Shown in pieces: positions 22,845 to 27,352 of a DNA stretch of 27,352 nt. Position 1 is the first letter of the stretch. Each line of letters begins with the position of its first letter. The DNA is from JANWHF01 sp036276235. GTDB lineage: Bacteria > Planctomycetota > Phycisphaerae > Tepidisphaerales > Tepidisphaeraceae. The DNA is taken from positions 1 through 27,352 of the forward strand of contig DATBDZ010000170.1 in assembly GCA_036276235.1 (NCBI GenBank), in the 5' to 3' direction. Made by a program: the position numbers and the translations under genes. Under the pieces are notes generated by a model. The model was not told where the DNA came from. It made no database searches and saw nothing but the letters and a program-made list of their open reading frames with translations.

Positions 22845-22887
22845 AGGGTTGCGATGCACATCGACCTCCATCCGCAGTAATAGAAAG

Positions 22888-25701
22888 GTGAAAAACACCG
22901 GCATCCACCGCGCATTTATCGTTGTTGTCCTCTTCGGGGCCATCGCAATTCGCGGTGCTTTTGCCGACGATTCACTTCGCCTCCCGGTTACGCGCGACGT
23001 ATGGCTCTCCGGCGCCGGCAGGGAGGCCGACGATAATCTTGGCGGCTCAAGCCGCCTCAAGCTCAAATCGATTCAGGAACTGTCGATCATTGATCTCGAC
23101 GTGAGCTCGCTGCGCGGCCGTATTATCAAATCGGCTACGCTTCACGTTCACGGGGTCGGCGGAGAGATTTTGCGCCGCGTGACCGTCAGCACCCTGGCCG
23201 CGGAATTTGTTGAAGGAACAAGCCCCAATTATGCAACGCAAACCGGCGCTTCGTGCTTTAATTTCCGCAAGTATCCCGATGTCCCGTGGGCATTTCCCCG
23301 CAGCGATCTGACGGCGGTGATGCTCGGCCAGGGCGGGAGCATCTGGCACTCCGCGGATGCTTCGCCGCCGGATGCGGGCGGATGGCAGACGATCGCGGTT
23401 GATCCTTCGCTGATTGCTGCACGCCTTGCAGGTATCAGCGGCGGGTTCGTCCTCTTCGACGACACCGGCAGCGAATGGACGCGAGATGGAGAGAAATTCT
23501 CGCTGCGATTGTTTCCCAGTCGCTTTGTTCATAGCCGTGAGTCAGGGGAGAAAACCGCGCCGTATTTCACCGTGACGCTCGGAGCGGCAGATACCGTGCC
23601 GCCCGCCGCGCCCACCGATCTGCGCGCGGATGTTTCCGATCTTCACTCCGGCGAGGCCATCGTTTCGTGGATCACGCCCGCCGACGCTGGCGATGCGGGA
23701 ACGGTCGGCTTTAACGTCACCGTGGATGGGAAACCAGTGCCGCGCTATCTGATCCCGGCGGCTGGCCCAAATGGCAAACGCGTTGCGATGCATCTGCGCG
23801 ATCTGGATCTGAAGCCTGGCGCAACTGCGAAGCTATCCGTTAGCGCCGTCGATGGCGCTGGAAACGTCGGCTCGGCGGGTTCACTCAGTTTTGCGGTCTC
23901 GAGCCCAGACGTCGCTCCGCTCCCCGGCACAAACGCGGCACCCTTCATCAACGGCGGTCCGCTGCCAAAGCTCGGCGATGCCGAAATCGCGATCGTCGAT
24001 GCGCTCGATAAAGTGCAGCCGGTCAGCGGGCAGACGATTCCGCCGCAGCCTGCTGGCTATCTTTCGGCCAACCATCTTTGGAATTCCCGCGAGATTCGTC
24101 TGCATGCCGCGCGCGACGAGTTTGTTTCATTCCAGATTCTCGTCCGCGGAGAAGTGAAGGGACTGACTGCAAAAACTGAGTTTCGTGGCACCCAGCCTGG
24201 GCCAACTTCCACCTTCGCGCGGTTCGACTATGTTCAATCCAAGTCCGGTCCTGTCGGTGATCCACTCGTCCCGTTGAGCGACGGGCTGACCATTCCCGAC
24301 CCGCTGCAGGCAATCGCCGGCCAAAAGTTCGGCAGCATCTACTGCGAAATCTATGTCCCGCACGAAGCGCCGGCGGGACAGATCGAGGGCAACCTTCTTC
24401 TGGCCGCGGAAGGGAAGGAACTGAAAATCCCGATTCGGCTCACGGTGTGGGATTTCGTTCTGCCGGACCATCTGAGCTTCATCCCCGAGATGAACTGCTA
24501 CGGCCTGCCGGCCAACGAGATGGATTATTATCGCCTGGCGCATGTGAATCGGGTCGTGCTCAATCGCGTGCCGTATTTTCAGAATGGCGCGATTGAAGAT
24601 GGCTGTGCGCCGGCGTGGGACGCCGCGCGAAAGACGCTCGATTTTGGCGCGTGGGACAAGCGCTTCGCGCCGTTGCTGGATGGGTCGGCGTTTGCTGATT
24701 TGCCGCGCAAGGGTGTGCCGATTGAATGTTTTTATCTGCCGCTCGAGGAGAATTGGCCCTCGCCGATGGAGGGGAATTACAACGGCGATTACTGGGCGGA
24801 CCGGGCCTTTCCGCCGAGTTATCGCGACGCGTTCGTGGCCGCGTCGCGGCAATTCGCGGAACATTTCAATCAGAGAAGATGGAACCAAACCCTTTTCCAA
24901 TGCTTCTTCAATGGCAAGAACAATTTCAAAGAGAATGGCTGGTCGCGCGGATCGTCGCCGTGGCTGCTGGATGAGCCGGCGAATTTCCAGGATTACTGGG
25001 CACTCAAATTCTTCGGCGATATGTTCCATCAAGGCGTAAGCCAGGCGCCGGCCGGCGGCGCGAAGATGCTGTTCCGCTGCGATATTTCCCGACCAGAGTG
25101 GCAGCGCGATGCGCTGGATGATGTCCTGAATTACAACGTCGTAAATGGGGGTGCATTTTCGCGATATCGCCGAATCGTGCTCGATCGCAAACGCCAGTTT
25201 GGCCAGATCGTCATCCCCTACGGCACAACCAATGACCCCGCCGAAAGCAACGTGCAGGCGGCAGCCTGGTGCGTCGATTCCTGGACGCTTGGTGGCGACG
25301 GCGTGCTCCCCTGGCAAACCATCGGCAACGCCAACTCCTGGAAGCGCGCCGACGCCACGTCCCTGTTTTATCCCGGCGGGCCCGTCGGGCAGAAGCAGCC
25401 GATCCCGTCGATCCGCCTCAAAGCGTATCTGCGCGGCGAGCAGGATGTCGAATACCTCGTGCTGCTCTCGCAACTCGAAAAACAATCGCAGGAAATCTTC
25501 GGCCCCCGCGTGCGCGCGGCGCTGCCGCTGGCGAGCCAGCGCAAAGGCACCGGCGCCGGCGAAGATGCGGGCATGATGGCGTTCGATTCACTTCGGCCAC
25601 AGGACCTGTGGGCGCTGCGCGTTCGCGTCGGTGAGGCGATTTCGGCGCGGCATCCGGTGGCGAGGATGAAGCTTGTGGAGTTTCCGCCGCTACCACTCTG
25701 A
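22888..25701 (+). CDS. Secreted DNRLRE/Fn3/DUF4091 (GH123-like) glycoside hydrolase candidate
   Basis: A 937-aa secreted protein. GTG at 22888 is chosen over the upstream ATG because it begins a signal peptide (HRAFIVVVLFGAIAIRGAFA, cleavage before DDS), has an AGAAAG purine run upstream, and excludes repeat DNA. Residues about 27-230 form a DNRLRE-like beta-sandwich (DDNLGGSSRLKLKS, then ATLHVHGVGGEILRRV). Residues about 235-345 form a fibronectin type III-like domain (PPAAPTDLRADVSDLHSGEA, ending DGAGNVGS). A linker and the GH123/DUF4091 region follow (HAARDEFVSFQILVRG, PIRLTVWDFVLPDHLSF, and LLDEPANFQDYW with the adjacent Asp695-Glu696 pair used by GH123 catalysis). It probably cleaves an amino-sugar-containing polysaccharide outside the cell. 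Substrate unknown. Convergent with the SdrD-like gene. Confidence 0.82.
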   Translation: MKNTGIHRAFIVVVLFGAIAIRGAFADDSLRLPVTRDVWLSGAGREADDNLGGSSRLKLKSIQELSIIDLDVSSLRGRIIKSATLHVHGVGGEILRRVTVSTLAAEFVEGTSPNYATQTGASCFNFRKYPDVPWAFPRSDLTAVMLGQGGSIWHSADASPPDAGGWQTIAVDPSLIAARLAGISGGFVLFDDTGSEWTRDGEKFSLRLFPSRFVHSRESGEKTAPYFTVTLGAADTVPPAAPTDLRADVSDLHSGEAIVSWITPADAGDAGTVGFNVTVDGKPVPRYLIPAAGPNGKRVAMHLRDLDLKPGATAKLSVSAVDGAGNVGSAGSLSFAVSSPDVAPLPGTNAAPFINGGPLPKLGDAEIAIVDALDKVQPVSGQTIPPQPAGYLSANHLWNSREIRLHAARDEFVSFQILVRGEVKGLTAKTEFRGTQPGPTSTFARFDYVQSKSGPVGDPLVPLSDGLTIPDPLQAIAGQKFGSIYCEIYVPHEAPAGQIEGNLLLAAEGKELKIPIRLTVWDFVLPDHLSFIPEMNCYGLPANEMDYYRLAHVNRVVLNRVPYFQNGAIEDGCAPAWDAARKTLDFGAWDKRFAPLLDGSAFADLPRKGVPIECFYLPLEENWPSPMEGNYNGDYWADRAFPPSYRDAFVAASRQFAEHFNQRRWNQTLFQCFFNGKNNFKENGWSRGSSPWLLDEPANFQDYWALKFFGDMFHQGVSQAPAGGAKMLFRCDISRPEWQRDALDDVLNYNVVNGGAFSRYRRIVLDRKRQFGQIVIPYGTTNDPAESNVQAAAWCVDSWTLGGDGVLPWQTIGNANSWKRADATSLFYPGGPVGQKQPIPSIRLKAYLRGEQDVEYLVLLSQLEKQSQEIFGPRVRAALPLASQRKGTGAGEDAGMMAFDSLRPQDLWALRVRVGEAISARHPVARMKLVEFPPLPL

Positions 25702-25716
25702 CTTGTCGAGCGCCGC

Positions 25717-25736
25717 GGGCTCGCTGTCGCGAGCCC
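25717..25736. repeat. Hairpin between convergent genes, third copy of the dispersed repeat
   Basis: GGGCTCGC-TGTC-GCGAGCCC is a perfect 8-bp stem with a 4-base loop, followed by ATCCACC. It matches the 19199 element (GGGCATGCTGTCGCAAGCCC, then ATGCCACC) at most positions. It lies in the 67-base gap between two convergent genes, so it may also act as a bidirectional transcription barrier. It has no T-run. Confidence 0.7.
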
Positions 25737-25768
25737 ATCCACCTAATCTGGCGCTGAGAGCCGGTGCC

Positions 25769-27031
25769 TCAAAAGCCGTTATCTCCAAAATTCTTACCTG
25801 TAGCGACGGCACCTTTCGCCAGCGTAACGGTGAATCCGCCGACAGGTGTCGTTTGCGCCCGACCGCTGGGGACGACCTGGCGAACCACATACGTGCCGAA
25901 CGGCTCAATGAACGAGTAATTGCCGTTGGCATCGGTCGTTGTCTTCAACTCAAACGAATCGAGCTGGCCGTTGTTGTTGAAGTCGAGGTAGACGGTGACG
26001 CCCGCAAGGCCATGCTCGGTGGCGTCTTTGATCTTGTTCGCGTTGGTATCGAGGAAGACATTGCCGGAGATCACGACGGTTTGAGAATCTTCGAAGGGAA
26101 CGGTCGTCACCGTCCCGGCGAAGACCGGTGCCGCCACGGGGTTGGAGCTGGTTGGTCGGAAGGTCGCAGGGACAACCTGTCGCACCTTGTATGTGCCCGC
26201 CGCAAGATTGCTGAACGTGTACACCCCCGCTGAATTTGTAAGTGTCTTGGGCTCGCCGGTATCGAGATGGCCGTTGCTGTTCTTGTCGAGGAAGACAGTG
26301 ACATTGGGCACGCCATTCTCGCTGGATTGGTGCGCGCCGTTGCCACTGAGATCATTGAAAACAATGCCGTTGAGGGTTCCGGTTGTGGGAACGACCTTGG
26401 AGGTGAGAACTAGCGAGATGTTGTCGGCATAGCCGTCGTTGTATGCGCCAGAAAGACGATCAAAATGCTGCTGCACCTGGATAAAACGAGTGCCTGGGGG
26501 AACGGTGCCTGTCGTGTTACGGGACAGCAGACCTGTTGCATTCGCGCGCTGGGCCGCCGTTACGGGGCCGACCGATGCCTGATCGCCGGAAAAATTCGCG
26601 CCGTTCTTGAAATTTGCGAAGAGGGTCACCTCATCGGCCTGTGAGCTGAACCCGCCGAGGAATCCGCTCAGGGTGTACTTAATCTGCCCGCCATCGATCA
26701 GGGAGGATATTGAAGAGACATCGATCGTTTGAAACAGATCGCTTTCAGAATTATTCGGCCCACCGGCGAAGAAATTTTTGCCGCGGGCGGTCGGGCCGGG
26801 CGAAGTGCTGCTTGGAAAGTTAGGCGCGCCGTATTTTACCACCGTCGGCGTTCCATTGGCGGTCCAGCCGGTCGGCGTAATAACGTCATTTCCGCTACCT
26901 GATCCCGTATCCGATTCGGCGTTGCCGTTGATGACCAGATTCGCTCCGAACGTGACGCTGAGCAGACAGCGCGTTTCCAGCGTTTCAACCAAGGCATGAG
27001 GCGAGCGGCGAGTGTCAGAGAACGATCGCAT
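25769..27031 (-). CDS. Secreted SdrD-B domain protein with LEPR-XLL-like N-terminus
   Basis: A 420-aa protein. The N-terminus carries LETRCLLS at 18-25, a variant of the LEPR-XLL motif found near the start of many large planctomycetal surface proteins. Residues about 30-210 form a jelly-roll-like domain (ANLVINGNAESD, GKNFFAGGPNNSESDLFQTI, YNDGYADNISLVL). Two SdrD-B (Cna-B-type) domains follow. The first reads GVPNVTVFLDKNSNGHLDTG and YKVRQVVP, the second GLAGVTVYLDFNNNGQLDSF and YVVRQVVP. DxNxNGxxD loops probably bind calcium. The ribosome site is TAGGTAGG about 7 bases before the ATG. It is probably a cell-surface or matrix protein. The next gene on the same strand is a close paralog. Confidence 0.85.
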   Translation of the reverse strand: MRSFSDTRRSPHALVETLETRCLLSVTFGANLVINGNAESDTGSGSGNDVITPTGWTANGTPTVVKYGAPNFPSSTSPGPTARGKNFFAGGPNNSESDLFQTIDVSSISSLIDGGQIKYTLSGFLGGFSSQADEVTLFANFKNGANFSGDQASVGPVTAAQRANATGLLSRNTTGTVPPGTRFIQVQQHFDRLSGAYNDGYADNISLVLTSKVVPTTGTLNGIVFNDLSGNGAHQSSENGVPNVTVFLDKNSNGHLDTGEPKTLTNSAGVYTFSNLAAGTYKVRQVVPATFRPTSSNPVAAPVFAGTVTTVPFEDSQTVVISGNVFLDTNANKIKDATEHGLAGVTVYLDFNNNGQLDSFELKTTTDANGNYSFIEPFGTYVVRQVVPSGRAQTTPVGGFTVTLAKGAVATGKNFGDNGF

Positions 27032-27190
27032 AAAAGAACCTACCTAGAAAAAAGAATGTGGATCCCCGTTAGCCCCGCATGTTATCGCGGTCCACCGGCA
27101 AGTAAATTCAAAAGCGCATATTTTACATGAGCCGGCTCACCTGTCTTTCAGCGATCGCACGAATCGCGGCACATCTCATATCAAACGAAA

Positions 27191-27222
27191 CCGGGATGGT
27201 CGCGTCAAAGCGACCATCCCGG
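27191..27222 (-). terminator. Strong terminator hairpin of the partial upstream gene
   Basis: CCGGGATGGTCGC and GCGACCATCCCGG form a perfect 13-bp stem around a 6-base loop. On the minus strand a TTTCGTTTG run follows. It lies 42 bases after the stop codon of the partial SdrD-like gene, so it fits an intrinsic terminator and separates that gene from the 25769-27031 gene. Confidence 0.8.
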
Positions 27223-27264
27223 CAATCTCCTGGCTTCTGGCTACTGACTCCTGACCCCAACGAA

Positions 27265-27352
27265 TCACTTATCGCCGAAATTCTTCCCAGTAGCGATCGC
27301 GCCTTTCACCAGCGTCACGGTGATTCCGCTGACTGGCGTTGTCTGCGCTTTG
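27265..27352 (-). CDS. C-terminal end of a second SdrD-B domain protein (cut by window)
   Basis: Only the last 29 codons are present. They read KAQTTPVSGITVTLVKGAIA and then TGKNFGDK before TGA. The same region of the neighbouring 25769-27031 protein reads RAQTTPVGGFTVTLAKGAVA and TGKNFGDNGF. It is therefore a tandem paralog, and its 5' part lies beyond base 27352. Confidence 0.85.
   Translation of the reverse strand, partial: KAQTTPVSGITVTLVKGAIATGKNFGDK

Noticed and set aside
22744..22887. Upstream extension of the DUF4091 gene
   Set aside because: It is REP-like palindrome DNA in translation; the signal peptide starts at GTG 22888.
24127..25485. 452-codon minus-strand open frame
   Set aside because: It is antisense to the DUF4091 gene, whose domains are recognisable; high GC with codon bias produces long antisense frames.

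Overview
The window looks like a piece of a Planctomycetota chromosome. This is an inference from protein style, with no marker gene present. The pointers are tripartite membrane proteins with a C-x2-C-x-YDLRAT...CPECG zinc ribbon, an ECF sigma factor with a long extracytoplasmic tail, two C-terminal PEP-CTERM or PEP-CTERM-like sorting tails, a secreted protein with an N-terminal LEPR-XLL-like motif followed by SdrD-B domains, and high GC.

Layout. (1) 203-2818: a complete IS66-family insertion sequence (tnpA, tnpB, tnpC on the minus strand) with 18-bp terminal inverted repeats and a perfect 8-bp target duplication, in what appears to be intergenic DNA. (2) 3431-10177: three tandem paralogous genes on the minus strand, each 746-747 codons, 9-12 bases apart, clearly one operon. 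They encode secreted/membrane proteins with a cytoplasmic zinc ribbon between membrane helices. (3) 10184-10865: a compact divergent promoter region with a perfect 10-bp palindromic operator, a PadR-family repressor gene, and what looks like a 20-codon stub of its usual permease partner. (4) 10888-11049: a long imperfect inverted repeat built of GATTAC-like hexamers. (5) 11139-11210: tRNA-Gly(TCC), then a TPR-sulfotransferase that runs 139 bp into a convergent beta-propeller gene with a PEP-CTERM-like tail.

(6) 14319-16634: a run of small plus-strand genes: a secreted PepSY-like protein, a 76-aa HARE-HTH-like protein, two hypotheticals, and a small zinc-ribbon membrane protein. (7) 16643-18874: a sigma-54-type promoter, a PhaF-like phasin-domain protein, and a UbiB/AarF kinase whose low-complexity N-terminus is read in another frame over the basic tail of the phasin gene, followed by a small membrane protein. 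(8) 19199-19599: palindromic dispersed repeats. (9) A PilZ-domain protein (minus), divergent from an ECF sigma factor that ends in a PEP-CTERM sorting signal. (10) REP-like palindromes, a secreted DNRLRE/Fn3/DUF4091 (GH123-like) glycosidase candidate, and two tandem SdrD-B surface proteins, the second cut by the window end.

The parts most likely to be undescribed are the sigma factor-exosortase substrate fusion, the tandem zinc-ribbon membrane-protein operon sharing a promoter region with an orphaned PadR repressor, and the overprinted phasin/UbiB pair behind a sigma-54 promoter. No exosortase, toxin-antitoxin pair, CRISPR array or phage gene is visible here.
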